Positions 1 through 8,895 of a stretch of DNA of 64,000 bases are shown here, in pieces; position 1 is the first letter of the stretch; each line of letters starts with the position of its first letter. The notes below the pieces were generated by a model that saw only the letters and a list, made by a program, of their open reading frames with translations, searched no databases and was not told where the DNA came from. Source of the DNA: Microbacterium phyllosphaerae (lineage in GTDB: Bacteria; Actinomycetota; Actinomycetes; Actinomycetales; Microbacteriaceae); contig NZ_JAGIOA010000001.1 of the NCBI RefSeq assembly GCF_017876435.1, positions 682,001 through 746,000 of the forward strand, read 5' to 3'. Position numbers and translations under genes: made by a program.

Positions 1-318
1 CACGAGCTGCAGAGCCAGCATGGTCACGCCGTAGAGCGCATCGGTCGCGCCCACCGCCATCGTGATCAGCAGGATCAGCGCGAACAGGATGCCGACGATC
101 AACGCGCTCCATCCGAGCGCGTTCGCCGGCTTCCGCTCGGCGGCGGAGACCTCGGATGCCGTGGCCGTCGCGCTCGCCGCGGGAGCCCCCGGCACCTGCG
201 TCGTGATGGGGCCCGCCTGTCGGCGTGCGTTGCGGTAGCCTCCCGGCGGCGGAACGGGCGGTGCGCCCTCGGTGCCGGCGACGTAGCGTGCCCGCTGCTT
301 CTCGTGATCCATCACCAT
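1..318 (-). CDS. Membrane protein, C-terminus cut by window edge
   Basis: Last gene of the minus-strand MoxR/VWA operon; its 3' end lies beyond base 1. The visible ~105 residues begin with a charged, Pro-rich cytoplasmic stretch (PPVPPPGGYRNARRQ), then an Ala/Thr-rich linker, then one clear hydrophobic segment (ALIVGILFALILLITM) and the start of a second hydrophobic stretch. ATG at 318 overlaps the stop of the upstream TPR gene; an in-frame ATG at 312 (MDHEK) is equally possible. Tight coupling suggests it works with the TPR and VWA proteins at the membrane. No family is recognised. Confidence 0.7.
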   Translation of the reverse strand, partial: MVMDHEKQRARYVAGTEGAPPVPPPGGYRNARRQAGPITTQVPGAPAASATATASEVSAAERKPANALGWSALIVGILFALILLITMAVGATDALYGVTMLALQLV

Positions 319-1100
319 GGCTTGTCCGTCCCGGAGCCGCCGCCGTCATCGCCCTGCTGCTGGTCGCGCTCCTGCGTGCCCTGCTCGAGCTTGTCCTTGA
401 GGTCGTCGAGCTTGTCGTCCGACGGCTGCTCGTCGGGTTCCTGCGGCTGCTCCTCCTCGGGGGGAGTCTGCTCCTCGCTCTGCTGCTTCTGCTTGAGCCG
501 GTCTTCGAGGTCGTCCTCGCTCTGCTGCATGTCGCGATCAGGGTCCGAGGACTGCTTCTCGGCCTCGTCGCTGCCGCACTCCTCGGGCATCTCGGTCGTG
601 ATCGTCAGCGCCTCGCCGTAGAGTTCGGCGGCACCCGCGCCGTCACCGTCTGCACGGGCCGCGTCGCCCATGCGCTCGATCACGAGGGCGAGGTTGATGC
701 GCACGCTGCAGACCTCGACACCGGTCGCGAGCCCGAGGGACTCCTCGAGCTTCGCGCGCGCCTCGGGGAGCTTCTCGGAACCCGCGAGAGCCGTGCCCAC
801 ATTGAACGGCGCCTTGTACGGCTCGAACCAGTTGAGGAACTCCTGGCCGCGGGCCGAGGACTCGGAGCCCGCGTAGTCGTCGGCCACATACGAGGTGATC
901 GACTGGTGCGCGAACGCGTACATGCTGAGGATCTTCCCGACGAACAGCAGCGCGGCGAGCGTGAGCGGCAGGGTGCCGATCGCGATCCAGCGACGGACGA
1001 GGCGACGGCGACGGTTCGAGGCGAGCAGCGACGCGGCGGCCGCCGCCCTCAGGTCGGCGGGGGCGGGAGCTGCGCCCTCGCGGGTCGACAGGTCGGTCAT
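312..1100 (-). CDS. TPR-like membrane-anchored protein of the MoxR/VWA operon
   Basis: 262 aa. A basic N-terminus is followed by one membrane segment (about residues 38-62), then helical repeats in which TPR-like pairs are visible (FNVGTALAGSEKLPEARAKL and INLALVIERMGDAARADGD). The last ~80 residues are extremely acidic and Gln/Glu/Pro rich and probably disordered. The ATG overlaps the preceding VWA stop (ATGA), so translation is probably coupled. It occupies the place of the BatE/BatC-type TPR proteins of Bat operons and may be a scaffold for the VWA proteins. Function is inferred from context only. Confidence 0.75.
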   Translation of the reverse strand: MTDLSTREGAAPAPADLRAAAAASLLASNRRRRLVRRWIAIGTLPLTLAALLFVGKILSMYAFAHQSITSYVADDYAGSESSARGQEFLNWFEPYKAPFNVGTALAGSEKLPEARAKLEESLGLATGVEVCSVRINLALVIERMGDAARADGDGAGAAELYGEALTITTEMPEECGSDEAEKQSSDPDRDMQQSEDDLEDRLKQKQQSEEQTPPEEEQPQEPDEQPSDDKLDDLKDKLEQGTQERDQQQGDDGGGSGTDKPW

Positions 1101-2194
1101 GCGGCACCTCCCTGATGGTCGGTGCCACGAGTCTCGCCGCGCTCGGCGGGCGACCCGATGTCGGCGGGGCGGTTCTCACGACGCCCGCGGTCGCCTCGGG
1201 CAGCACGGGCGGGCCGCGCGCGCAGCAGACGCAGGCGCGCGACGAGCATGCTCGCCCTCGCCAGCTCCACCCCGAGCAGCGCCACGACCACGAGTGCGGC
1301 GATCCAGTAGAGCTCGGTGACGTTCCCGACCGATCCGGACTCGGAGTAGCTGGTGGTGGTCGACGGCGCGTCCGGCAGAGTCAGCTCGGCATCCGCGGTG
1401 CGGTGCTGGTAGTCGACGCCGAGCTGTTCGGCGATCGCCTCGAGGTTGCCCTCGTCGATCACCGACAGCGCGTTCGACCCCTGGTATTCGATGTACTCGC
1501 CCGAGCCCGACCCGTCGACGCTGCCGGTCGTCAGCTGCATCGGGCCGCCCTCGGCGGTGCCGTAGCCGAGGACGGCTCCGGCATCCGTGAAGGTCGCACT
1601 GCCGTCGAAGGACTCGGGGTCGGTGGTGACGGTCTGCTCACCGTCGCCGAAGTAGAACACCATGCGCGAGCGATCGGGAGACGCCGTCGCCGCGTTCGAG
1701 AGGGTGTCGGCGAGCAGCTGGTTCGCGAGGCCGATCGAGCTGCCGCGGGACTGGCTCGTCACCTCGGGGCGCAGCACGTCGAGCGACGACACGAGCGAGG
1801 TGGTGTCGGTGGTGAGCGGCATCCGCAGGTCGGCGGAGGCGTCGAAGGTGATCAGTGCGAACCGGGCACCGGGGTACTCGTCGACGATCGCCTGCACATC
1901 GGCCCGCACGCCGTCGAGGCGAGGCTGATCGCCGTCCCAGTCCTCTGCGACGATGCTGGCCGTGGTGTCGACGACGAGCACGATGTCGGTGTCGGTCGCG
2001 AGGGTCTCGGTGGCGCCGCCGGGGATGCCCGGCCGCAGGAACATCACGAAGCAGGCCAGCAGCATGACCAGTCTCATGACCCACAGCGCCCTGTCGCGGC
2101 CCTTCGCCCGGGTGAGGGCGAGCACGGCCAGGGCCGCCACGGGCGCGCACAGCAGCACGAGGAGGAAGACGTTGAGCACGGGCTGGAAGATCAC
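1097..2194 (-). CDS. VWA-domain membrane protein (BatB-like)
   Basis: 365 aa. Two hydrophobic N-terminal segments (FLLVLLCAPVAALAVLAL and WVMRLVMLLACFVMFL) precede a von Willebrand A domain (about residues 70-300) and a C-terminal membrane segment (LYWIAALVVVALLGVEL). The MIDAS motif reads DTTAS rather than the usual DxSxS, so metal binding is plausible but altered. I chose GTG at 2194 because it overlaps the previous stop (GTGA) and starts directly before the first membrane segment. It probably forms a pair with the next VWA protein, loaded or remodelled by the MoxR ATPase. Confidence 0.85.
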   Translation of the reverse strand: MIFQPVLNVFLLVLLCAPVAALAVLALTRAKGRDRALWVMRLVMLLACFVMFLRPGIPGGATETLATDTDIVLVVDTTASIVAEDWDGDQPRLDGVRADVQAIVDEYPGARFALITFDASADLRMPLTTDTTSLVSSLDVLRPEVTSQSRGSSIGLANQLLADTLSNAATASPDRSRMVFYFGDGEQTVTTDPESFDGSATFTDAGAVLGYGTAEGGPMQLTTGSVDGSGSGEYIEYQGSNALSVIDEGNLEAIAEQLGVDYQHRTADAELTLPDAPSTTTSYSESGSVGNVTELYWIAALVVVALLGVELARASMLVARLRLLRARPARAARGDRGRRENRPADIGSPAERGETRGTDHQGGAA

Positions 2195-3177
2195 AGTCTC
2201 ACCCTCCACAGCACCACGAGGAACGAGAGCATCGAGATCATCAGCACGACGATCCAGAGGTTCGGGGTGTCGGTCCAGACCACCTGCGCCTGGCCCTTCA
2301 GCTCGGTCGCCTCCTGCTCCTGCACCTGCTCGACGATGTCGCCGACGGTGGTGGTGTCGCGGAGGCCGTAGGCCGCTCCTCCCGTCGCCTCCGCCGCCTT
2401 CGAGAGTTCGGCGCTGACGTCCGCATCCTTGCCCTGCACCGGATTGAGCGCGAAGACCCGCACGCCGATCGACTCGGAGTACGCGGCCGCCTCGTCGAGC
2501 GTCACGATCGATGCGCCGTTGATCTCGTTGTCGGTCGCGAAGATGATCGACCGCGAACGCTCGTCGTCGGGGTGATCGAACGCCATCGCGCATGCGGCCA
2601 GGCCGTCGCCGATCAGCGACGCGCCGTTGCCGTTCTGCGTGCCGACCCAGTGCTCGGGGAGCGGCTCGTTGTAGTCGAAGCTCTCGCGCATGCTCTGCAG
2701 GTGTCCGCGGATGAACTCGTAGTCATCGGTCAGGGGGAAGATCTGCACGGGGGAGCTGTTGAAGATCGTCAGGCCGATGCGTTCGCCCTCGAAGTCCTCG
2801 AGCAGCTCCTCGAAGACGGTCAGCACCTCGACGTCGACCTCGCTCATCGAACCCGAGACATCGAGGCACAGCATGATGTCGCGGCTCGTGTTGACGGGCT
2901 GGATCGTCTGCGACGACATCGGGCGGGCCGACACGACACCGGCCGAGAGCGCCGCGACCACACCGAGCAGCAGGATGCTCGACAGCGCGAGGATCCTGCG
3001 GTTGAGCGCCTGACGGAACGTCGGCAGTGCGCGGAGGCGCTCGGCGCGGGCGACACGAGCGCGCTCATGCGCCTCGGTCTTCGCACTGCCGCGCAGGCCG
3101 AGGACGATGCCGATCACGATCGCGATCACGACGACGCCCGCGGCGACGAGGATCAGCCATCCGTTCGCTAGTGCCAT
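2191..3177 (-). CDS. VWA-domain membrane protein (BatA-like)
   Basis: 328 aa. An N-terminal membrane helix (WLILVAAGVVVIAIVIGIVLGL) is followed by a second one (ILALSSILLLGVVAALSAGVV), then a VWA domain with an intact MIDAS (DVSGS in CLDVSGSMSEVD), and a C-terminal helix (WIVVLMISMLSFLVVLW). This is the standard two-helix/VWA/one-helix BatA layout. ATG at 3177 starts exactly at the first helix and overlaps the upstream gene by 10 bases. Partner VWA and MoxR genes on both sides support a membrane complex of unknown client. Confidence 0.85.
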   Translation of the reverse strand: MALANGWLILVAAGVVVIAIVIGIVLGLRGSAKTEAHERARVARAERLRALPTFRQALNRRILALSSILLLGVVAALSAGVVSARPMSSQTIQPVNTSRDIMLCLDVSGSMSEVDVEVLTVFEELLEDFEGERIGLTIFNSSPVQIFPLTDDYEFIRGHLQSMRESFDYNEPLPEHWVGTQNGNGASLIGDGLAACAMAFDHPDDERSRSIIFATDNEINGASIVTLDEAAAYSESIGVRVFALNPVQGKDADVSAELSKAAEATGGAAYGLRDTTTVGDIVEQVQEQEATELKGQAQVVWTDTPNLWIVVLMISMLSFLVVLWRVRL

Positions 3178-3659
3178 GTGCGCACCACCGTTCGCGCGGC
3201 CTCGGCACCGGCGACCGGGTCGATCGCGGGGCCCTGACGGAAGATGCTGGGGTAGTAGTGGCGGCCCATCGCGTCGATCAGGGCGGGGTGCACCCCGCGC
3301 GACACGAGGTCGTCGAGGGCGAGAACCGGCGCTTCGAGGCCGCTGTACTCGTTGACGAACGTGCGCACCACGCGGCTGAACTCGAGGTTCGCGTTGCGGG
3401 CCGAGAGTGTGCGGGCGCGGTAGTCGTCTTCGATGCGCTGGATGCGGTCGAGGTACTCCACGCGCAGCTGCGACAGCACGTCGGTGGTGAGCAGCTGCGG
3501 ACCCTGCGCCTCGCCTGTCAGGGTGAGATCGCGCCGAGGGCGCGTCAGGGCGGCCACAAGCCAGGCGGCCGAGATCAGCAGGATCAGGATGCCGAAGGCG
3601 AGCAGGAGCCATCCCCAGCCGTACTGGGCCGGGGGATACAGCTCATCAGAGCCGGGCAT
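3168..3659 (-). CDS. Small membrane protein of the MoxR/VWA operon (DUF4381-like)
   Basis: 163 aa. A short Pro/Gly/Trp-rich N-terminus (YPPAQYGWGW) leads straight into one membrane helix (LLLAFGILILLISAAWLVAAL), followed by a soluble, mostly helical domain of about 110 residues. This layout, and its position between DUF58 and VWA genes, resembles DUF4381 proteins of Bat operons; that is a resemblance, not a demonstrated homology. It overlaps DUF58 upstream by 14 bases and VWA downstream by 10, so it is clearly an operon member. Confidence 0.75.
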   Translation of the reverse strand: MPGSDELYPPAQYGWGWLLLAFGILILLISAAWLVAALTRPRRDLTLTGEAQGPQLLTTDVLSQLRVEYLDRIQRIEDDYRARTLSARNANLEFSRVVRTFVNEYSGLEAPVLALDDLVSRGVHPALIDAMGRHYYPSIFRQGPAIDPVAGAEAARTVVRTWH

Positions 3660-4533
3660 TCGACCTCCGATTCAGCAGCTGCAGGAGCTGCGAGACGGCG
3701 TCGTCTTGACCGGCCAAAACACTGTGGCTGATCTCCATGCGCTTGAGGACCTCGGCGAGGCGTGCGGCATCGGCTTCGGTCTGGGCGGTGAGTTCGCGGA
3801 TGATGTCGAGGTCGCCCTGTACGAAGTCGGGCACCTCCCACAGGCTGTCGACGTCGCTGCGGATCGTGGCCGTCGTGTGGTCGAGCACCGGATCGGCATC
3901 GCTCACGGTGAGCCACAGGACGTCGTGCTGCACGCGCAGTCGGCGCAGCATCCGCTCGGTCTCATCGGTCACGGGGGCCTGGTCGGTGATCACGACCACG
4001 ATCATGCGACGCGAGATCGTGCGCGTGACGTACGAGAGCAGGGCGTCGCGGTCGCTCGACGCGGTGCTCGAGTCGATCGCGTGGTCGATCGTGCGCAGCG
4101 CGTGCTCGAGGGCGCCTTCGCTGCGGCCGGGTGCACGACGGCGCACGCGGTCCGAGTCGCCGTAGACGAGAGAGAAGTCGTCGCCGTGGCGAAGAGCCAG
4201 CACACCGAGGACGCCGGTCGCGAGGATCGCGAGATCCTTCTTCGACTTCTCATCGTGGGCGAGGGCGGCCATCGACCGCCCCGTGTCGACCACGAACAGG
4301 ATCGTGTGCATCCGCATCGCGCGGTGCCGCTTGACCAGCGGTGTGCCCAGCCGCGCCGTGGCACGCCAGTCGATGTCGCGCACCTGATCGCCGTACTCGT
4401 ACTTGCGCAGGTCCTCGAAGTCGAGGCTGCGGCCGTGCAGCAGCGACGCGTAGGCGCCGTCGAGCGCGTGCAGCGACTTGCGCGACGAGTGGATGAAGAG
4501 CTTGCTCTTCACCTGGGTGATCAGGCTGGCCAT
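3646..4533 (-). CDS. DUF58 domain protein
   Basis: 295 aa, typical length. The DUF58 signature region is visible near residues 35-75: YEYGDQVRDIDWRATARLG, followed by VKRHR. Downstream is a VWA-like fold with a hydrophobic strand ending in Asp (ILFVVDTGRSM). DUF58 proteins are almost always encoded next to MoxR ATPases, as here (7-base gap), and are thought to be co-factors or clients in complex assembly. The ATG at 4533 is preceded by a purine-rich stretch. Confidence 0.9.
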   Translation of the reverse strand: MASLITQVKSKLFIHSSRKSLHALDGAYASLLHGRSLDFEDLRKYEYGDQVRDIDWRATARLGTPLVKRHRAMRMHTILFVVDTGRSMAALAHDEKSKKDLAILATGVLGVLALRHGDDFSLVYGDSDRVRRRAPGRSEGALEHALRTIDHAIDSSTASSDRDALLSYVTRTISRRMIVVVITDQAPVTDETERMLRRLRVQHDVLWLTVSDADPVLDHTTATIRSDVDSLWEVPDFVQGDLDIIRELTAQTEADAARLAEVLKRMEISHSVLAGQDDAVSQLLQLLNRRSNARL

Positions 4534-4540
4534 GGCGGGG

Positions 4541-5734
4541 TCAGGGCGTGGGCACGGACGCGAAGATCTGGTCGATGATCTCCTCGCTGCGGATGCCCTC
4601 GGCGTCGGCCTCGAAGGTCAGCAGCACGCGGTGGCGCAGCACGAGGTGACGGAGCGAACGGATGTCCTCCGGCAGCACGTGTGCGCGGCCGTTCAGCAGG
4701 GCCAGGGCGCGGGATGCCTGCAGGAAGGCGATGCTCGCACGGGGGCTCGCGCCGTACTTGATGAAACGGGCGCGCTCTTCGCCGATGTAGGGCGCGGGGT
4801 TCCTCGTGACATAGGCGATCGAGACGATGTAGTTGCGGATAGCCGGGTCGACGTAGATGCGGCTCGCGACGTCCTGCAGCATGTGCACGTCGTCGAGGCT
4901 GATCGCGCTCGACACGTGGCGGTCGGGGTCGAGCACGCCCGAGTCGATGCGCCCGAGGATCTCGAACTCCTCAGCGGGGCTCGGGTACTCGACGATCTCC
5001 TTGAGCAGGAAGCGGTCCATCTGAGCCTCGGGGAGCTCGTACGTTCCCTCCTGCTCGATCGGGTTCTGCGTCGCGATCACGAGGAACGGCTTGGGCAGGT
5101 GGTGGATCTCGCCGCCGATCGTGGTCTGGTGCTCCTGCATCGCCTCGAGCATGGCGCTCTGGGTCTTGGCGCTCGAGCGGTTGATCTCGTCGAGCAGCAC
5201 GAAGTTCGCGTGCACCGGGCCGAGCACGGTGCGGAAGGAGCCGGTCGCCGCGTCGTAGATCTGGTTGCCGGTGATGTCGCTCGGCAGCAGGTCGGGGGTG
5301 CACTGGATGCGCTTGAACTGCGCCTTCACGGTGTCGGCCAGGGTGCTCGCCGCCGTGGTCTTCGCGAGCCCCGGGACGCTCTCGAGCAGGATGTGTCCGC
5401 CCGCGATCAGCGAGATCAGCAGGCTCATCCGCAGCCGCTCCTGACCGACCATCTTGGCGGAGTATGCGTCGGAGACCGTCTTCAGCACGTCGCTCGCGCG
5501 GCGCAGCTCGGCCTCGGTGGGGGCCTCGGACTTCTTGCTCGCCGAGGTCGACGCGGCGGGGGCTGCCGGGGCTGAGGCCGGGGCTGCCGCGGCTGAGGCC
5601 GGGGCTGCCGTGGCGGCTGCGGCGGCGCGGGTCGCGGGGGCGGGCGGAGCCGGCGGGACCGCCTGAGCCGAGGGCGCGGGCGGAGGCGGTGGCGTCGAAC
5701 CTGCGGAGGGGCCGGGCGCGTAGGGCTCGTTCAT
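4541..5734 (-). CDS. MoxR-family AAA+ ATPase
   Basis: 397 aa. The AAA+ core starts near residue 75, with Walker A at about 119-127 (SVPGLAKTT), Walker B (FVLLDEINR) and the sensor region ([20 protein letters not shown]). The first ~70 residues are an unusual low-complexity Pro/Ala linker that is absent from most MoxR proteins and encoded by tandem GGGGCTGCC-like repeats at about 5560-5620. It is first in the operon and followed by DUF58 and VWA genes; such ATPases act as chaperones for VWA partners. AGGAGAC lies just upstream of ATG 5734. Confidence 0.92.
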   Translation of the reverse strand: MNEPYAPGPSAGSTPPPPPAPSAQAVPPAPPAPATRAAAAATAAPASAAAAPASAPAAPAASTSASKKSEAPTEAELRRASDVLKTVSDAYSAKMVGQERLRMSLLISLIAGGHILLESVPGLAKTTAASTLADTVKAQFKRIQCTPDLLPSDITGNQIYDAATGSFRTVLGPVHANFVLLDEINRSSAKTQSAMLEAMQEHQTTIGGEIHHLPKPFLVIATQNPIEQEGTYELPEAQMDRFLLKEIVEYPSPAEEFEILGRIDSGVLDPDRHVSSAISLDDVHMLQDVASRIYVDPAIRNYIVSIAYVTRNPAPYIGEERARFIKYGASPRASIAFLQASRALALLNGRAHVLPEDIRSLRHLVLRHRVLLTFEADAEGIRSEEIIDQIFASVPTP

Positions 5735-5875
5735 CGGTGTGTCTCCTCGTTCCCACGGGGACGCGTCGACGATCCCCCGTCGACCAGCGTAACCGCATAC
5801 TCTCCGGCGGCTTCGGCCCGCGGGTGGGGACTTCTCCCCATCGGTGAGAGCGGCGTTAGCCCGCCTTTCTCGTTC

Positions 5876-5928
5876 GAATCGCGCACTTGGCGACTTTCAC
5901 GTCACGGTTTCTGCAAAGTGCGCGATTC
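5876..5928. repeat. 13-bp perfect inverted repeat element
   Basis: GAATCGCGCACTT (5876-5888) is repeated in inverse as AAGTGCGCGATTC (5916-5928) around a 27-base loop. It lies between the MoxR operon promoter region and the end of the next minus-strand gene, and its right arm is inside the last codons of that gene. There is no T-run, so it is not a classical terminator. It has the look of a small mobile or REP-like palindromic unit. Confidence 0.75.
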
Positions 5929-6621
5929 AAAAGCGGGGGCGCCGCGCCTGCGACCGATCCAGACCACGAAGCACGCGACGCCGATGATGGCGATCGCGAT
6001 GCCGACGATGTAGCCCGAGACTCCGAGGTAGCCGCCGGGCACCAGGTGCGGGTCCAGGAACGGGTACGGGTACCACCACGGGTCTCCGGTGGCCGGAGCG
6101 ATGATGAGGTTCGCCCGCACGAGTGTGTAGACCGCCCAGGCGATGGGGAAGAGCGCGGTGATGAAGACGGCACTCCAGCCGAGGGCCCGTCGCCGGGGCG
6201 CGAACAGCACGTCGGCGAGGAGGAACAGCGGGATGACGACATGCAGCACCTCGTTCGACCACGGAACGGTCACGCCCTGGGGCAGCTCGACGTTGCGGAG
6301 CAGGGTGTTGTAGACGATGCCGGTGACGATCATGTAGGTGCTCACGCACACCAGCAGAATCGCGAACCATTTCGGCTCCGGCTCGGCGTCGTGGCGGTGG
6401 CGCAGTGCCCAGATCGCGCCGACTGCGAGCACGATCGCGGCCAACAGGTTCGCCTCGATCGTGAAGAAGCTGAGGAAGTTCGCCGCCACGGTGGGAATGT
6501 GCCGGCCCCACTCGGTGCTGGCGGCGAGAGAGTTCTCGATGCTGCGGGACAGCTGCGCGATGATCGCCGCGATTCCGAGCACGGCTGCTGCGAGTCGTGC
6601 ATAGGGCCACCAGGTCGTCAT
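5902..6621 (-). CDS. Pr6Pr-like six-helix membrane protein
   Basis: 239 aa. Six or seven hydrophobic segments span the protein, with conserved-looking polar loops (FFTIEANLLAA, NEVLHVVIPLF, DPWWYPYPFLDP) that match the Pr6Pr family of actinobacterial membrane proteins of unknown function. ATG 6621 is preferred over the longer start at 6651 because GGAGGCGA precedes it. The last ten residues (FESRTLQKP) and the stop codon are encoded by the right arm and loop of the palindromic element at 5876-5928, so the native C-terminus was probably altered by that element. Confidence 0.8.
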   Translation of the reverse strand: MTTWWPYARLAAAVLGIAAIIAQLSRSIENSLAASTEWGRHIPTVAANFLSFFTIEANLLAAIVLAVGAIWALRHRHDAEPEPKWFAILLVCVSTYMIVTGIVYNTLLRNVELPQGVTVPWSNEVLHVVIPLFLLADVLFAPRRRALGWSAVFITALFPIAWAVYTLVRANLIIAPATGDPWWYPYPFLDPHLVPGGYLGVSGYIVGIAIAIIGVACFVVWIGRRRGAPAFESRTLQKP

Positions 6622-6731
6622 ATTCGCCTCCGCGCACACTTTATCGGTCACGAAGTGTCATTGTCCCTAGACCGATATGTCGATATGTCGATAGCGTCAG
6701 CGGGAGAGCACATCGCGGCCGGGAGGGGCAC

Positions 6732-8894
6732 ATGAGCGAGGGCACTGCGGGGACCACGACAGGCACGGAGACGCGAAGAAGACTGTGGCGGGGGAGGGTC
6801 GGCCTCAGCATCCAGTCGAAGCTGCTCATCATGCTGCTCGCCGTGAGCCTCGTCTCGTCGGTGATCGTCGGGACGATCGGATTCCTCAACGGTCGGCAGT
6901 CGCTGCACGACTCGGCGGTCGACCAGCTCATCACCATCCGCTCGATGCGGGCGGCGGAGATCACGGATGCCCTCGAGACGGTGAAGCGCGACGCCTCGCT
7001 GAATTCGCGCAACCTCAGTGCCCAGAACCTGTCGACCTCGATCAACGAGGGCTTCGAGGAGCTGCAGCAGGAGCAGCCCGAGCCGGGCGAGCACGAAGAG
7101 CTCGAGGCGTACTACGCGGACGTGTTCATCCCGAAGCTCGAGGAGCGCACCGGCGACGAGTACGGTGACAGCGCGTTCATCCCCGATTCGGTGGCCGGTC
7201 AGCACCTGCAGTCCCACTTCACGACGCAGAATCAGGACTTCGACGCCGACTACGACACTCTTCTCAACGACAACGATCCGGAAGACGGAACCCTGTACGG
7301 CGAGGCTTCCGTGAGGTACGGCGACTACTTCACGCGACTGGTCGAGGAGGCGGGGTACGAGGATGCACTGCTGATGAACCTCGACGGCGACGTCGTGTTC
7401 TCGGCGTACAAGGGGCCGGAGCTCGGCACGAACCTTCTGACCGGGCCGTATCGCGACTCCGTCCTCGCCGGAGCGTACGCGGACGCGATCGCCACGAACT
7501 CGGTGAACACGGTGATCCTCACCGACTTCGAGCGCTGGATCCCCTCGCTCAACATCCCGACCATGTGGGTCATCTCACCGGTCGGCAACAGCAGCCGCAT
7601 CACGGGAGCCATCGCGTTCCAGGTGTCGATCGACACCATCAACGACCTCACCACGGGTTCCGAGGGCTGGAAGGAACAGGGGCTCGGCGACACCGGCGAG
7701 GTCTACCTCGTCGGACGCGACGACCTCATGCGCAGCAACTCGCGACGACTGATCGAGGATCCCGACAGCTACGCCGAGATCGCGATCAACGGCGGCGTCC
7801 CGCCGAGCGTCGCCGAGCGCGCCGTCGAGGTGAACGGCACGGTACTGCTGCAGCAGGTGAACACGCAGGCGGTGGCGGATGCCCAGGCCGGCCGCACGGG
7901 CACGACGATCGGCCGCGACTATCTCGGCCGCGAGAGCGTCACCGCGTACGCTCCGCTGGAGGTCGAGGGGCTCGACTGGGTGATCATCGCGCGGATCGAC
8001 TCGGAAGAGGCGTTCGCACCGGTGAGCGACTTCACCCGCACGGTGCTGCTGTCGCTGCTCGGCATCCTGCTCGGCGTCTCGCTGCTGTCGCTGCTGCTCG
8101 CCCAGGTGTTCACACGACCTGTCCACCGGCTCGTCGGCGCCGTCCATCGCGTCGCCGAGGGCGACCTCGACGTGCAGGTGCCGCAGGGATCGCGCGACGA
8201 GTTCGGTGATCTCGGCAGCGCGTTCAACGACATGGCGTCGAGTCTGCGCATCAAACAGGAGCTGATCGACGAGCAGCAGGCCGAGAACGAGAAGCTCCTG
8301 CTCACGCTGATGCCCGAGAGCGTCGCCGCGAAGTACAAGCAGGGTGACGAGGCGATCTCGGAGGCGCACGAGAACGTCTCGGTCGTGTTCGCCGAGCTCG
8401 TCGGCTTCGACGACTACGCCCGCGGCCTCAACACCGAACAGGAGATCGGCCACCTCAACACCCTGATGCGGGGCTTCGACGAGGCCGCCGAGAAGGCGGG
8501 TGTCGAGAAGGTGCGCACGCTGCGCGGGGGATATCTCGCGTCCTCGGGTCTCATCGTGCCCCGGGTCGACAACGTGCGCCGCAGTGTCGACTTCGCCAAG
8601 AACCTGCTCGGCGTCGTCGAGCGGTTCAACGCGCAGAACGGCTCGTCGATCGGCATCCGTGCCGGAGTCGACACGGGCACCGTGACGAGCGGTCTCGTGG
8701 CGCGGACGACCCTCGCCTACGACCTCTGGGGCGATGCCGTGAACCTCGCGTACCGGGTGCGCTCGGTGACCGGCGAGCCCGGCGTGTACGTGAGCCAGAC
8801 CGTCTACGACCGCACGCGCGAGATCTTCACGTTCACCGAGGCGGGCACCGTCGAGGCGCACGGCAAGAGCGAGACCGTCTGGAAGGTGAGCTGA
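6732..8894 (+). CDS. Transmembrane class III adenylate/guanylate cyclase homologue, probably degenerate
   Basis: 720 aa. Order: cytoplasmic tail, membrane helix (LLIMLLAVSLVSSVIVGTIG, ~33-52), a ~400-residue extracytoplasmic dCache-like sensor, second helix (LLSLLGILLGVSLLSLLLA), HAMP (TRPVHRL to DEFGDLGSAFND), the coiled linker typical of these enzymes (ENEKLLLTLMPESVAAKY), and the cyclase domain. The first metal-binding Asp is replaced by Glu (FAELVGF, ~555) and the second by Gly (LRGGYLAS, ~599; usual form GDxYMA), while the Asn/Arg pair (VNLAYRV) remains. Catalysis is therefore doubtful. The next gene, 1 base downstream, is a channel with a nucleotide-binding-like domain. Confidence 0.88.
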   Translation: MSEGTAGTTTGTETRRRLWRGRVGLSIQSKLLIMLLAVSLVSSVIVGTIGFLNGRQSLHDSAVDQLITIRSMRAAEITDALETVKRDASLNSRNLSAQNLSTSINEGFEELQQEQPEPGEHEELEAYYADVFIPKLEERTGDEYGDSAFIPDSVAGQHLQSHFTTQNQDFDADYDTLLNDNDPEDGTLYGEASVRYGDYFTRLVEEAGYEDALLMNLDGDVVFSAYKGPELGTNLLTGPYRDSVLAGAYADAIATNSVNTVILTDFERWIPSLNIPTMWVISPVGNSSRITGAIAFQVSIDTINDLTTGSEGWKEQGLGDTGEVYLVGRDDLMRSNSRRLIEDPDSYAEIAINGGVPPSVAERAVEVNGTVLLQQVNTQAVADAQAGRTGTTIGRDYLGRESVTAYAPLEVEGLDWVIIARIDSEEAFAPVSDFTRTVLLSLLGILLGVSLLSLLLAQVFTRPVHRLVGAVHRVAEGDLDVQVPQGSRDEFGDLGSAFNDMASSLRIKQELIDEQQAENEKLLLTLMPESVAAKYKQGDEAISEAHENVSVVFAELVGFDDYARGLNTEQEIGHLNTLMRGFDEAAEKAGVEKVRTLRGGYLASSGLIVPRVDNVRRSVDFAKNLLGVVERFNAQNGSSIGIRAGVDTGTVTSGLVARTTLAYDLWGDAVNLAYRVRSVTGEPGVYVSQTVYDRTREIFTFTEAGTVEAHGKSETVWKVS

Positions 8895-8895
8895 C

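Noticed and set aside
225..1115. Long open frame opposite the TPR gene
   Set aside because: Arg-rich, low-complexity translation produced by GC-rich third positions of the real minus-strand gene.
1115..2371. Long plus-strand frame opposite the VWA genes
   Set aside because: Composition is antisense-like with no domain, and the minus-strand VWA signal is unambiguous.
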